DNA of 28,625 bases from Clostridia bacterium (GCA_017453605.1 JAFTEP010000188.1:1-28625), one strand, 5' to 3'; counted from the first letter of the stretch, positions 15,406 to 24,218 are shown. A program made the numbers and translations. The notes: generated from the letters alone by a model not told the origin.

Positions 15406-15432
15406 GACGCGGGCGGCAAATTTTTTTATTTT
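15404..15432 (+). promoter_or_regulatory. Possible promoter of the sigma factor operon
   Basis: TTGACG (15404-15409), 17-base spacer, TATTTT (15427-15432), starting within the tail of the preceding terminator. The -10 match is only moderate, and a promoter read by the sigma factor itself cannot be excluded. Confidence 0.45.
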
Positions 15433-15503
15433 TGTTGTAAGATTTCCCGTCGCTTTTTCGACTTATAGGGTGAACGGCTGAAAAAAACGAAAGGAGTGTG
15501 CGG

Positions 15504-16085
15504 ATGTCACAAAAAGAAAAGGGCGTCTCCGGTGAAACTGTCAGCCCCGAAAACGCGCTGCGGCTTTTGCGGCAGAGGGACGAGCGCGCCGTAAAGATGC
15601 TCGAAGCGCTCTACGGGAAACTGATCTTTTCTGTCGCGATGAGGATCCTTTCCGACCGACGGGACGCGGACGAAGTGAAAAACGACGCGCTCTTTCAGCT
15701 TTGGACGGGAGAGGCGCCGGACGGTCCCGGGCTTCTGAAAGCCCGCGCCGCGGCTATAGGAAGACGCAGGGCGATAGATATTCTTAGAAAAAGAGAGTCC
15801 GAAAAAAGATGCGCCTTTTCCCTTGGGACCGTCGACGAGCTCGCAGAACTCATGGACGGCTTCGAGGACCGGACGGTCGATTCCATGGTGATAAGAGGGA
15901 CCGTTTCGGGCTTTGTGAAGTCTCTCGGCGAGAGGGACAGAAACATCTTTTTGAAGCGCTATTATCTTTTCCAGAAGCCCGAAAAGATCGCCTCAAGTCT
16001 CGGGGTTTCCAAAAACCTCGTCTACGTCAGCCTCAGCCGTATGAGAACGAAACTGAAAGCTTTGCTTGAAAGGGAACTGAAATGA
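15504..16085 (+). CDS. ECF-like sigma-70 family RNA polymerase sigma factor
   Basis: A 193-residue protein from ATG 15504 (AAGGAG seven bases upstream; a GTG at 15498 is too close). Region 2 is visible as MLEALYGKLIFSVAMRILSD with RRDADEVKNDALFQLW and ARAAAIGRRRAIDILRKRES. Region 4 is near the C-terminus: LGERDRNIFLKRYYLFQKPE, KIASSLGVSKNLVYVSLSRM, RTKLKALLE. Length and two-region layout fit an ECF sigma factor. It overlaps the next gene by ATGA, so the two are translationally coupled. By analogy with ECF loci, the downstream membrane protein should hold or sense for this sigma factor. The regulon is unknown. Confidence 0.9.
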   Translation: MSQKEKGVSGETVSPENALRLLRQRDERAVKMLEALYGKLIFSVAMRILSDRRDADEVKNDALFQLWTGEAPDGPGLLKARAAAIGRRRAIDILRKRESEKRCAFSLGTVDELAELMDGFEDRTVDSMVIRGTVSGFVKSLGERDRNIFLKRYYLFQKPEKIASSLGVSKNLVYVSLSRMRTKLKALLERELK

Positions 16086-17362
16086 ACGATATGAAAACCG
16101 TGAACGCAAGATTTGAACTTGCCGACAGTCTCTCGTTTCTTGACGAAGAAACGGTAATGGCTCTTCTTCTTGACGAGGAACGTCTCGACGCGCGCCGCAG
16201 GATGATCCTCAGGCGCCGCATCGGAGCGGTCGCCGCCTGCCTTGCTCTGTCCGGGGGCGCGGGGCTTGCGCTTTATTCCCGGGAACAGACAGAAGCCGCG
16301 CAGCCCGCGCTCACTCAGCCGGAAACATTAAGTCCCGGAGTCACCGCGCAGGATGGGACGAAGTCGGGACCGAAAACGGTCTGTGCGAAGCCCGGCGAGC
16401 CGGGGAAGAACGATCAGGACTCATTCAGCACCTGGGAGAGTTATATGCCGTGTCACGAGGCGCCGGGAGACGTGAGCGTGATGCCGGCGCTGAAAAAAGC
16501 GCTCGAAGAAAACCCCGATCCCGAAACGCTGTTTTATGTCGCGATCGGCGCCGACTGCAGGGGGCTCGACAGCTATAACGGATGGCGGGAGGAGGACGCC
16601 TGGAAAGAATACGAGGCGGCGTGGGCCGGATACTGGAGCGGAGCCGAAAAGGAATACGAGGCGATAAAAAAGCTCTGGTACGACCATTCGCGGGAGACGG
16701 GCTACGATCACTGCGCGTACGGCTTCGCGTCAAACGTGCACGCTGTCACGGAGTTTTCGGGACAGACCTGCCCGGTCGCGTTCGCGCGAAACTGCCCGGA
16801 ATGTCAGAGGATCCTGAACGAGATCAACGACGTCACGCGGCGCGACGAAACGCTCAAAGAGCACTGGGAAAAAGACCACAACGACTGCGAAACGGACCTC
16901 GAGATATACTCCCGCCTTAAGGAACTCGGCAGAAAAAACGACGGATTCAATCTTTCTTGCGACTTTTACGAAGCCGAGAAAGCGGCGGAGGATTCATTCA
17001 ACGCTAAGATCCGCGAGGCGGCGGGGGAGTACCTGAAAAAGTATGGGATCGAGACCCAAGATTTCAGGGAGCTGGAAGCGGCGGTGAGGATCGAAGACAA
17101 TGACGGAACGTCGGGCGTCAGCATCTTTTCGTCGCCAAACGCGGCATTCGCCGTGCTGACAAGGGATCAGATCGAAAATCTGGCGGCAAAAACAGAGTCC
17201 GCGGACGGCCTGTATTTCGGCTTTTCGATCGAGTTGATGCCCGAAGAAAAGGACCTTGTGACACTGAGTCCCGCTTTCGGGGACCGGAAGATCCTGACGG
17301 ACGTCTCCCCGGACGACGAACTCGCATGGGACGAACTTGAAAGAAGTCTTCTGACCTACTGA
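16082..17362 (+). CDS. Single-pass membrane protein coupled to the sigma factor, probable anti-sigma/sensor
   Basis: A 426-residue protein whose ATG overlaps the sigma factor stop (ATGA). Residues 1-45 are a short cytoplasmic segment (ADSLSFLDEETVMALLLDEE, then a basic RRRMILRRR). Residues about 46-66 are one membrane helix (IGAVAACLALSGGAGLALYS). The remaining ~360 residues should be outside. They begin with a Pro/Thr/Glu-rich linker, then an aromatic, charged, partly helical region with many Cys (ADCRGLDSYNGWREEDAWKE, TCPVAFARNCPECQRI) and end in a region with VRIEDNDGTSGVSIFSSPNA and YFGFSIELMPEEKDL. No zinc anti-sigma HxxxCxxC motif is seen, and I do not recognise the ectodomain. The position and topology suggest an anti-sigma factor or sensor. 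A terminator follows. Confidence 0.75.
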   Translation: MNDMKTVNARFELADSLSFLDEETVMALLLDEERLDARRRMILRRRIGAVAACLALSGGAGLALYSREQTEAAQPALTQPETLSPGVTAQDGTKSGPKTVCAKPGEPGKNDQDSFSTWESYMPCHEAPGDVSVMPALKKALEENPDPETLFYVAIGADCRGLDSYNGWREEDAWKEYEAAWAGYWSGAEKEYEAIKKLWYDHSRETGYDHCAYGFASNVHAVTEFSGQTCPVAFARNCPECQRILNEINDVTRRDETLKEHWEKDHNDCETDLEIYSRLKELGRKNDGFNLSCDFYEAEKAAEDSFNAKIREAAGEYLKKYGIETQDFRELEAAVRIEDNDGTSGVSIFSSPNAAFAVLTRDQIENLAAKTESADGLYFGFSIELMPEEKDLVTLSPAFGDRKILTDVSPDDELAWDELERSLLTY

Positions 17363-17407
17363 ATAAACGCCGCTTTTTCTGCGGGGAAAAAAGCGATATT
17401 CTCTTAC

Positions 17408-17443
17408 CGGGCGTTCGCGCACAGCGCGGACGCCCGATCTTTT
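17408..17443 (+). terminator. Intrinsic terminator of the sigma factor operon
   Basis: CGGGCGTTCGCGC pairs with GCGCGGACGCCCG around ACA (17408-17436, one internal mismatch), followed by ATCTTTT. Confidence 0.82.
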
Positions 17444-17471
17444 GCGCCGTCATTTCAGGCGTCCCGGCAGG

Positions 17472-17500
17472 TTGACAATTCCTGTCGTTGGGTATATAAT
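17472..17500 (+). promoter_or_regulatory. Perfect consensus promoter of the surface lipoprotein operon
   Basis: TTGACA (17472-17477), 17-base spacer, TATAAT (17495-17500). The predicted leader is about 160 bases. It contains a 13-base palindrome CGGACC-C-GGTCCG at 17555-17567 and a 24-codon open frame (17595-17669) whose TGA overlaps the ATG of the first lipoprotein gene. I recognise no riboswitch in the leader. Confidence 0.85.
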
Positions 17501-17665
17501 AACCGGAGAAATCATAAAGCGCAGACTTAAAATTATATAAATACTTTTCACTTTCGGACCCGGTCCGCAAGCGCGGGGTTTTAAAAAGCTCCTTATGAAA
17601 AACCGGCGACGATCTCAGAGAGTCTTCTGTGCTCTTTATAATATTTTCAGAAAGGAAAACGGTGA

Positions 17666-18754
17666 ATGAACATGAAAAGATTTGTCAGGATCCTGGCGGT
17701 GATCTTAGCCGTTCTGCTGACGCTCGGGCTCTGCGCCTGCTCTGATCCCGATACGGAGTCGGGCGGTTCTTCCCGAAGAAAAAACAAAAATGGGAATAAA
17801 GAGACTTCCGGGACCGTTTCGACTGAAGAAAGTTCTTCGTCCGATAAGTCCGACCGCGCCCCGGATCTTTCGGATCTGAACGTCCGCCTCGCAGAATGGA
17901 AAAACGTGGAGTGGACGGATTACAGCAGCGTTTATTTCACCCTGCGCATACCGAAGGGCTGGAAGGTCGAATGGCAGGGCAACGCTCAGCAGCTCTACTG
18001 GCGCGCCTACGATCCCGATTCGATGCTCGGGCTCTCGAACCTCGACCACCGCTACGCCGCGAAAGACTACAGATATATGCAGACGGGCGCCGTGGATATG
18101 TATCTTGCCGAAGGCACGGTCAGGGAGTTTTTCGAGACCGCGTATTCAAATTCGACGGAGTATTTCACCGTCAAGAATTCGATCGTTCCCGACAACAAGG
18201 CACAGCTCCAGGCGATCAGACCGACGACGCCGATCAGAGACTATGAGTCGATGTACGCGGTCTTCAAGGAGAACGGCGTCGAGGGCGAGGGAGTGTATTC
18301 CGCCGTCGTGATGGAATCCCGCGACGTCTGGGCCGGCGGCATGAACTACGGGCTGTGGGAGATCAACTGCATCTTCACCGAATGGGCGCCGCTCGGCGAG
18401 CTCGTCAACTGGCAGCCGGTGCTGAGAGAGGTCGCGCAGTCGTTTTCCTACACTCAGTACTACGTTCAGGAGTGGCGCAGCGTGCTCGGCGGCTACGATT
18501 CGCCGACCTCTCCGACCGGAGACACCGATCCCGTGCTCGAAGCCTTCGAGGAGCGCAGCACCGCCGACACGATCCTTCAGGAGAAGCGCTCCGATATGAT
18601 CGGGGAGTACGAGCGCGTCGTCGACAACAAGACCGGGGATATATACCGCGCCTACAACGGCTTCCTCGACGACATCGGGAACGAGCAGACGCGCTATTCG
18701 CCGATCACGGATGACCAGTACGCCGAAGGCTTCGTCGGATGGATCGACAAATGA
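17666..18754 (+). CDS. Predicted lipoprotein of unknown function
   Basis: A 362-residue protein with a signal peptide (FVRILAVILAVLLTLGL) and lipobox LCAC. A Ser/Lys/Asn-rich linker follows, then a soluble domain of about 300 residues rich in Trp and Tyr. It opens with WTDYSSVYFTLRIPKGWKVE, a pattern seen at the start of lipid-linked or PsbP-like beta domains, and includes EEGVYSAVVMESRDVW-like segments. The C-terminus has DMIGEYERVVDNKTGDIYRA followed by DDIGNEQTRYSPITDDQYAE, resembling domains that describe a modified peptide or substrate-binding site. I cannot name the family with confidence. ATG 17666 has AAAGGA nine bases upstream; an ATG two codons later is possible. It is first in an apparent five-gene operon of surface proteins. 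Confidence 0.8.
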   Translation: MNMKRFVRILAVILAVLLTLGLCACSDPDTESGGSSRRKNKNGNKETSGTVSTEESSSSDKSDRAPDLSDLNVRLAEWKNVEWTDYSSVYFTLRIPKGWKVEWQGNAQQLYWRAYDPDSMLGLSNLDHRYAAKDYRYMQTGAVDMYLAEGTVREFFETAYSNSTEYFTVKNSIVPDNKAQLQAIRPTTPIRDYESMYAVFKENGVEGEGVYSAVVMESRDVWAGGMNYGLWEINCIFTEWAPLGELVNWQPVLREVAQSFSYTQYYVQEWRSVLGGYDSPTSPTGDTDPVLEAFEERSTADTILQEKRSDMIGEYERVVDNKTGDIYRAYNGFLDDIGNEQTRYSPITDDQYAEGFVGWIDK

Positions 18755-18794
18755 CAAGACTCTGAACGGGAGATCTTTAACGGGAGATTTTTAT

Positions 18795-20108
18795 ATGAAA
18801 AAACTCATTTTGCTCCTGCTGACCGCGGCGCTTCTTCTTTCGCTCTGCGCCTGCGGGGACGGCGGCGATACTGGCGGCGACAGAAGACCTTCCTCCACGA
18901 AGAAAAACGCCTCCGTCACCGAGCCTGCCCGGACGGGATCCGGTGATCCGGACGTCTGGGGGAGATCCGACGAAGCGCTGCCGTCGGGCAGACTCTTCGA
19001 AAGCGGAGATTTTGAGTTTCTGGATCTCGGCGACGGCACGGCGTACGCGCTGAGATATACGGGGAGCGAAAAAGAAGTCGATGTTCCCGCCGAGGCGGAA
19101 GGGCTGAGCGTGACGGTGATCTGGAACTACTTTTTTAACGACGCGCTCGAAACGGTCGGCAAGGTCAGGCTTCCCGCGAGCGTCAGAAAGATCGCCTACT
19201 GCGCGTTTTCAAAGACGGGGCTCATGCAGATCGAGGTCGATGAAGACAACCCCTGTCTTAAATCGGTCGACGGCGTGCTTTACTCCGGAGACGGGAAGAC
19301 GCTTATTTGCTATCCCGCCGATCACTGCTCTCTGACCGGGGTCCGCAAATTCGAACTTCCCGACAGCGTTGAGGTGATCGCGGAGGGCGCGTTCTGGTAC
19401 GACTACACCCTGATGGTGGTGGAAGTGGGCGAAAACAACGCCGCGTTCAAGGACGTCGACGGCGTCGTTTATTCTAAAGACGGCAAAAAGATCGTCTGGT
19501 TCCCCGCCGGCAAGCCATACACGTTTTACAACGTCCCGGAAGGCGTGACGGAAGTCGCGCCATACGCCTTCGTCTGCGCGAGAAACATCACTCAGTTCGT
19601 CTTTTGCGCCGACGTCGAATATATCTCTCCGACCGCGTTTTTGAACTGCACCGCTCTGAAGCATCTGACCGTCGACGAGAACAACAAAAACTATTTCTCT
19701 GACGAGGGGAAGATCCTTTATACCAAAGATAAGACCGAACTTGTCTTCTATCCGCCATCCAATTCGACGACGACGTTTTCGTTCCTTGAGAGCACAAAAA
19801 AGATCGGCGACTACGCCTGCTTCAACTGCAATTTCATGTACAGGGCTCCGATCCCGGAGGGCGTCGCCGAGATCGGCTTCGACGCTTTCAAATACTGCGG
19901 CTGGCTCAGGGAGGCCGATCTTCCCGCGAGTCTGAAAGTCATCGGCGAGAACGCCTTCTGCGACTGCAAGGATCTCACGGTGATAAACTTCGCCGGGACC
20001 CTCGCCGAGTGGGAAGAGATCGAAAAGGGAGCGCACTGGAACTCCGGAGAGACGCCGGAGATCACGGTCTTCTGCACTGACGGCGAAGTCGTTCTGCCGT
20101 ACTGTTGA
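18795..20108 (+). CDS. BspA-type leucine-rich repeat lipoprotein
   Basis: A 437-residue protein. The ATG at 18795 is chosen because it starts the lipoprotein signal peptide (MKKLILLLLTAALLLSLCAC) and follows a GGGAGA site; an in-frame ATG at 18711 lies inside the previous gene. After a Ser/Thr linker come LRR_5 (BspA-like) repeats, recognisable by units such as LPASVRKIAYCAFSKTGLMQ, LPDSVEVIAEGAFWYDYTLM, LPASLKVIGENAFCDCKDLT. The last repeat ends in the common INFAGTLAEWEEIEKG cap. Interspersed VDEDNPCLKSVDGVLYS-type segments are the usual insertion between repeats. Such proteins are surface-exposed binding or adhesion scaffolds. It is second in the operon, 40 bases after the first gene. Confidence 0.93.
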   Translation: MKKLILLLLTAALLLSLCACGDGGDTGGDRRPSSTKKNASVTEPARTGSGDPDVWGRSDEALPSGRLFESGDFEFLDLGDGTAYALRYTGSEKEVDVPAEAEGLSVTVIWNYFFNDALETVGKVRLPASVRKIAYCAFSKTGLMQIEVDEDNPCLKSVDGVLYSGDGKTLICYPADHCSLTGVRKFELPDSVEVIAEGAFWYDYTLMVVEVGENNAAFKDVDGVVYSKDGKKIVWFPAGKPYTFYNVPEGVTEVAPYAFVCARNITQFVFCADVEYISPTAFLNCTALKHLTVDENNKNYFSDEGKILYTKDKTELVFYPPSNSTTTFSFLESTKKIGDYACFNCNFMYRAPIPEGVAEIGFDAFKYCGWLREADLPASLKVIGENAFCDCKDLTVINFAGTLAEWEEIEKGAHWNSGETPEITVFCTDGEVVLPYC

Positions 20109-20138
20109 CTTGATAAAAGAGAAAGGACTTTGGGAACA

Positions 20139-21587
20139 ATGAAAAAACTTGTTTGTTTTTTTCTGGCGCTCATTCTGTCGCTCGCTTTCTTCTGCGGCTG
20201 CGCCGGGAACGCCGACAGCGACGGATCTGAGTCCCGCTCGGGCTCCGGCGTCAAAAAGACAAAGAACGCCGCCGTCACAGACAGCGCGAAGACGGACGAT
20301 AAGGGCGGAGCGGAGAAATCCGGGATCGCCGCGTTTCTTGAAGACGCCGCGATCGGCGACAGGTTCACCTTCGGCGCCTTTGAGCAGGACTCAAACGCCG
20401 CTAACGGCGCGGAACCCGTATCCTGGATCGTCATCCGCCGCGACGTCGGCAAAACGCTGGTCATTTCCGAAAAGGTCATCGGATATATGCCCTTCAAACA
20501 GGGTACCGACGAGGAAAAATATCCGAGAAGCCTCTATAAGGATTCCGACCTGAGGGCGTATCTGAACGGGGATTTCTACAACGGCGCTTTCTCCGGCGCG
20601 GAAAAAGAAGCGATCCTTTTATCGAAGATCACGACCGAATACAAGGACGAGCAGTACAACATACTTCAATACGACACTGAGGACAAAGTGTTCGTGCTCT
20701 CCCGCGACGAGGCGGCAAGATACGTCAGCGGCGTCGGGAATATCGTGTTCGGAGTGCCGACGAAGTCCGTCGAAGAGGCGAATCCTTACCGTATCGAGAG
20801 CGTCAGCGGAGTCGACGGGATAGAATCCGCCGTGCCGTGGTGGCTTCGCGACATGGGCAGCGATTCCGCGCGCTGCGCCGGATATATCCCCGCGTCGTCC
20901 GAGCAGAGACGCACCTACGATCAGGCGGTCTACGACAGCCTCGGCGTCCGTCCGGCTATGTGGATCGTGTATAACGAAAGCGACATGAACGCTTACGCGA
21001 AGGGCGAGATCGGGCCGAAGGAAGACGAGGCTTTGAATTCAAAGATAGCGGCTCTCAAAGTCGGGGACAAATTCGAATTCGGCGTCTGCGACAAGAATCC
21101 TTACAAAATGGACGGATACGAGCCCCTGACCTGGACCGTCCTCGACGAGGACGACGAGAGCTTTCTTATCATTTCCGACGCATACGTCGGGAAGAGCGTT
21201 TTCGCTCAGAAAAACGAGAGCGGCTTCGGTCCCGACGAGACGAGCTGGGCTGAATCCTACCTGAGAGAATACATAAACAGCGAAAAATACTCGGAGTATC
21301 TCTTCACTCCGCAGGAAAAGGCGAAGTTTATCGCGACTCACGTCGTCAGCACCGGCGAAGACGACCGCACGGGCGGCGCGGCTACTGACGATCTTCTTTT
21401 CGTTCCCGACGCCGCGGAGATAGAAAAGTATCTTGGCGGCTCGGCGGGGATCGGATATAAATACTGGCTTCGTTCCCAGAGCTCGTGGGCGCCGTACATC
21501 GCGTACGCGGACGCCAAAGGCTTTGTCTATTCGAGCAGTCCCACGGAAGAAATGGGGATAAGACTGATGGCGAGGATAAAGAAGTAA
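20139..21587 (+). CDS. Lipoprotein with two DUF6273 domains
   Basis: A 482-residue protein from ATG 20139 (AAAGGA 11 bases upstream; a TTG three codons earlier is less likely). The signal peptide KLVCFFLALILSLAFFCGC ends at a lipobox Cys. Two related domains follow. Domain one (about 65-280) has FTFGAFEQDS, PVSWIVIRRDVGKTLVISEK, SDLRAYLNGDFYNGAFSGAE and a VPWWLRDMG segment. Domain two (about 305-482) repeats the plan with FEFGVCDKNP, PLTWTVLDEDDESFLIISDA, SYLREYINSEKYSEYLFTPQ and YKYWLRSQSS. This pattern (W-x-V-L, LR-x-YLN, WLRS) is what I know as DUF6273, found in many Firmicute surface proteins. Function unknown. It is third gene of the operon. The duplication suggests internal domain doubling. 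Confidence 0.85.
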   Translation: MKKLVCFFLALILSLAFFCGCAGNADSDGSESRSGSGVKKTKNAAVTDSAKTDDKGGAEKSGIAAFLEDAAIGDRFTFGAFEQDSNAANGAEPVSWIVIRRDVGKTLVISEKVIGYMPFKQGTDEEKYPRSLYKDSDLRAYLNGDFYNGAFSGAEKEAILLSKITTEYKDEQYNILQYDTEDKVFVLSRDEAARYVSGVGNIVFGVPTKSVEEANPYRIESVSGVDGIESAVPWWLRDMGSDSARCAGYIPASSEQRRTYDQAVYDSLGVRPAMWIVYNESDMNAYAKGEIGPKEDEALNSKIAALKVGDKFEFGVCDKNPYKMDGYEPLTWTVLDEDDESFLIISDAYVGKSVFAQKNESGFGPDETSWAESYLREYINSEKYSEYLFTPQEKAKFIATHVVSTGEDDRTGGAATDDLLFVPDAAEIEKYLGGSAGIGYKYWLRSQSSWAPYIAYADAKGFVYSSSPTEEMGIRLMARIKK

Positions 21588-21621
21588 GACTTAGATCAGT
21601 TTCAAAAAGGAGTTTGTCAAC

Positions 21622-23322
21622 ATGGATGAACCGAAAAAGAAAAACCCCAACGAGAATAAGAACAAAAACCGATCTCCCGTTATAATTATCGCGGCAGTTC
21701 TTGTTATCATAATCGTTATCGTTCTCGCTTTTCTTCTCACAAAGTGCGGCGGGACAGGCGGGACAGAGGATACAAACGAAACCGACACGTCCTCAGCCGC
21801 GGCGGAGACGGACCCGGGTCCGGGCGCGTCCGAGGATGGCGAAAAGACTTCCGGCGCACTGACGACGGATGGAGAGGTGGTCGGTCCCGTTCACGTCCAT
21901 TCGTTCGGTGACTGGACGGTCCTGACGGAGCCCGAGTGCCTGAAGGCGGGCGAAATGGAGCGCGTCTGCGCCTCCTGCGGAGAAAAACAGATCCGGGAGC
22001 TTTCTCCGCTCGGGCACGACGTGCATAACAACGAATGCGTCCGCTGCGGCAAGAAGGCCGTGATCGAAGATTTCGCTCTTGCTGACGACAGATTCGATCC
22101 GGAATACTGCATGGTCGAAAAATGCTTCTCCTCCGACGAGGACGTGCTGATCCCCGACGTTTACGAAGGAAAGCCCGTCGTCAGAGTGCGTTACGAATCC
22201 TTCGCCAACAACGAAGCCGTCCGTTATATCTCTATCCCCGACAGCGTCGGCGTTGTCGAAAGCTGGGCGCTTGCGTACACTCCGAATCTTGAAATGGTGC
22301 GCATCGGGAAGAACGTGACGGATCTTGATCCCACCTTCCGCTTCTACGCCGAAGCGCTCAGATGGCTCTACGTCGAGCCGGGCAACGAACGCTATCACAG
22401 CTGGTGCAACTGCATCATCGAGACGGCGACGAAAACTCTGATCTCGGGCTGCGGCGGCAGCGTCATCCCGGACGACGGCAGCGTAAAGATCATAGCGAAC
22501 AGCTCGTTTTCCAACGTCAAGAACCTCACGGAGCTCGTTATCCCCGACTCCGTCACCGCCGTCGCGGAATACTCCTTCAACAACTGCGAGGGCCTGCTCG
22601 CCCTCGAGCTTCCCGACAGCGTGAGCAGTATCGGACAGTACGCCTTCGAGGGCTGCTCGGGCATAAGGAGCCTTCGCCTCCCCTCCGGGCTGACCGAGCT
22701 CGGACTCGGATGGTTCCGCGGATGCTCTTCGCTCGAAAAGGTCGTCCTGCCCAAAGGCGTGACCGACACGGGCGTCAGCTGCTTCGAGGACTGCGCGTCG
22801 CTGAAAACGGCGATCCTTCCGGACGGGCTCGAACGTATCGGCAACTACACCTTCCGCAACTGCGCCTCGCTGGAAAATATAGATTTGCCCCGGTCGCTGA
22901 CCGCGCTCGGCGACGCCTTCGCGGGCTGCACGGCCCTTAAAGAACTCGTTATCCCCGACGGAGTCGCCGATCCGGGCGTCAGCGTGATCTCGTACTGCGC
23001 GAGCCTGACAAAACTTGTTCTGCCGAAGGAAATGACAAGAGTCCCCTATCACTTTTTCTCAAACTTGACTTCGATCGAAAGCGTCGTTCTGCCCGAAAAG
23101 ATCACGCAGATCGAATACAACGCTTTTATGAACTGCCCGAATCTGAAATCTGTCGTTTTTCCCGCGTCGCTGAAGATCATCCAGTATGACGTTTTCGTCG
23201 ACTGCCCGTCGCTCGAAACGGTCTATTACGCCGGAAGCAGGGCGGACTGGGAGAAGATCAGGAAAAACGGCGACAACGAAGTGCTGAACAAAGTCCGGAT
23301 AGTTTACGATTACAAGGGCTGA
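21622..23322 (+). CDS. Membrane-anchored BspA-type leucine-rich repeat protein
   Basis: A 566-residue protein with AAGGAG nine bases before ATG 21622. A basic, Asn-rich N-terminus precedes one helix (VIIIAAVLVIIIVIVLAFLL, about 20-39), so the long C-terminal part is outside. An acidic Thr/Ser linker leads to a small module with two CxxC pairs (ERVCASCGEKQIRELSPLGH, NNECVRCGKKAV) of the type common before LRRs in Firmicute surface proteins. LRR_5 repeats then run to the end, e.g. IPDSVTAVAEYSFNNCEGLL, LPDSVSSIGQYAFEGCSGIR, LPDGLERIGNYTFRNCASLE, FPASLKIIQYDVFVDCPSLE, finishing with the cap YYAGSRADWEKIRKNG. It resembles the second gene of the operon but is tethered by a helix rather than lipid. 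A surface binding scaffold is likely. Confidence 0.92.
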   Translation: MDEPKKKNPNENKNKNRSPVIIIAAVLVIIIVIVLAFLLTKCGGTGGTEDTNETDTSSAAAETDPGPGASEDGEKTSGALTTDGEVVGPVHVHSFGDWTVLTEPECLKAGEMERVCASCGEKQIRELSPLGHDVHNNECVRCGKKAVIEDFALADDRFDPEYCMVEKCFSSDEDVLIPDVYEGKPVVRVRYESFANNEAVRYISIPDSVGVVESWALAYTPNLEMVRIGKNVTDLDPTFRFYAEALRWLYVEPGNERYHSWCNCIIETATKTLISGCGGSVIPDDGSVKIIANSSFSNVKNLTELVIPDSVTAVAEYSFNNCEGLLALELPDSVSSIGQYAFEGCSGIRSLRLPSGLTELGLGWFRGCSSLEKVVLPKGVTDTGVSCFEDCASLKTAILPDGLERIGNYTFRNCASLENIDLPRSLTALGDAFAGCTALKELVIPDGVADPGVSVISYCASLTKLVLPKEMTRVPYHFFSNLTSIESVVLPEKITQIEYNAFMNCPNLKSVVFPASLKIIQYDVFVDCPSLETVYYAGSRADWEKIRKNGDNEVLNKVRIVYDYKG

Positions 23323-23357
23323 GAGTCTGCCGGACACCCGAAAACGGAGGAAGATTT

Positions 23358-24110
23358 ATGAGATTTTGCGTTTCCATCCCCTGCTTTTTTCCCAAAACCG
23401 ATTTCTGCGACGCGATAAAAAAGGCCGCCTCTCTCGGCTACGACGCCGTCGAGACCTGGAGCTGGAAAGGTCTCGACGCGGAAAAAGTCAGTTTCACCTG
23501 TCGGGAGACCGGGGTCGAGTTTATGAGCATGTGCACGAGCGAGTTTCGCATGACGGACCCCGCTTATCGAGGCGCGTGGCTTGAGGGTCTGAGGGAGAGC
23601 TGCGAGACCGCGAAAAAACTCGGAGTAAAAAAACTCATCACTCAGGTCGGACCAGACACCGGCGCTCCGCGAGAAAAGCAGCACGAGGCGATCGTCGGAA
23701 CGCTCCGCGCCGCCGCGCCGATCCTCGAAGAGTATTCTGTCACGGTGATGATCGAGCCGCTGAACACCTACGTCGATCACAAGGGCTATTACCTCTGGTC
23801 CTCCCGCGAGGCGTTCGGGATCGTAAGAGAAGCGGACCATCCGCTGGTGAAGGTGGTCTACGACATATACCATCAGCAGGTCATGGAGGGGAACATAATC
23901 CCGTCGGTCACAAAAAATCTCGACGTCATCGCGCACCTCCACGCCGGAGGTCATCCCGGCAGACACGAGCTCCAGAACGGTGAGACGGATTACAAGGTGG
24001 TTTTCGCCGCTATAGACGCCGCGGGCTATAAGGGCGCCTGCGGACTTGAATATATCCCGAAGCTCGATCCCGTCCAAAGCCTCGCCGAAGCAAAGCGGAT
24101 CTACTCCTGA
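23358..24110 (+). CDS. Hydroxypyruvate isomerase-like TIM-barrel protein
   Basis: A 250-residue TIM barrel of the xylose-isomerase-like family, closest by eye to hydroxypyruvate isomerase/sugar epimerase proteins. Likely metal residues are Glu in TVMIEPLNTYVDHKGY, Asp in VKVVYDIYHQQVMEGN, His in VIAHLHAGGHPGRHEL and Glu in ACGLEYIPK. Reactions in this group are aldose-ketose or epimer shifts of small sugars. ATG 23358 has GGAGGAAGA upstream. It is the last gene of an operon otherwise made of surface proteins, 35 bases after the LRR gene. A link to sugar taken up or sensed by those proteins is possible but unproven. A terminator follows. Confidence 0.87.
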   Translation: MRFCVSIPCFFPKTDFCDAIKKAASLGYDAVETWSWKGLDAEKVSFTCRETGVEFMSMCTSEFRMTDPAYRGAWLEGLRESCETAKKLGVKKLITQVGPDTGAPREKQHEAIVGTLRAAAPILEEYSVTVMIEPLNTYVDHKGYYLWSSREAFGIVREADHPLVKVVYDIYHQQVMEGNIIPSVTKNLDVIAHLHAGGHPGRHELQNGETDYKVVFAAIDAAGYKGACGLEYIPKLDPVQSLAEAKRIYS

Positions 24111-24123
24111 GGCATATTCCGGG

Positions 24124-24156
24124 GGGAGACAGATTAACGCCGCGGTCTCCCTTTTT
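24124..24156 (+). terminator. Intrinsic terminator of the surface protein operon
   Basis: GGGAGAC (24124-24130) pairs with GTCTCCC (24145-24151), followed by a T run. It lies just after the isomerase stop codon. Confidence 0.8.
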
Positions 24157-24218
24157 AATAAAAAAGACTCTAAAAATCATCAAAACCCATTTTGACGCGG
24201 ATTTTTTTCAGATTCCTA

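Noticed and set aside
15361..15503. Riboswitch in the sigma factor leader
   Set aside because: The only clear structure is the terminator of the preceding operon; no conserved riboswitch core can be recognised.
21793..23052. Minus-strand frame (419 codons) opposite the BspA-LRR gene
   Set aside because: It mirrors the repeat periodicity of the LRR gene on the other strand and has no start signal.
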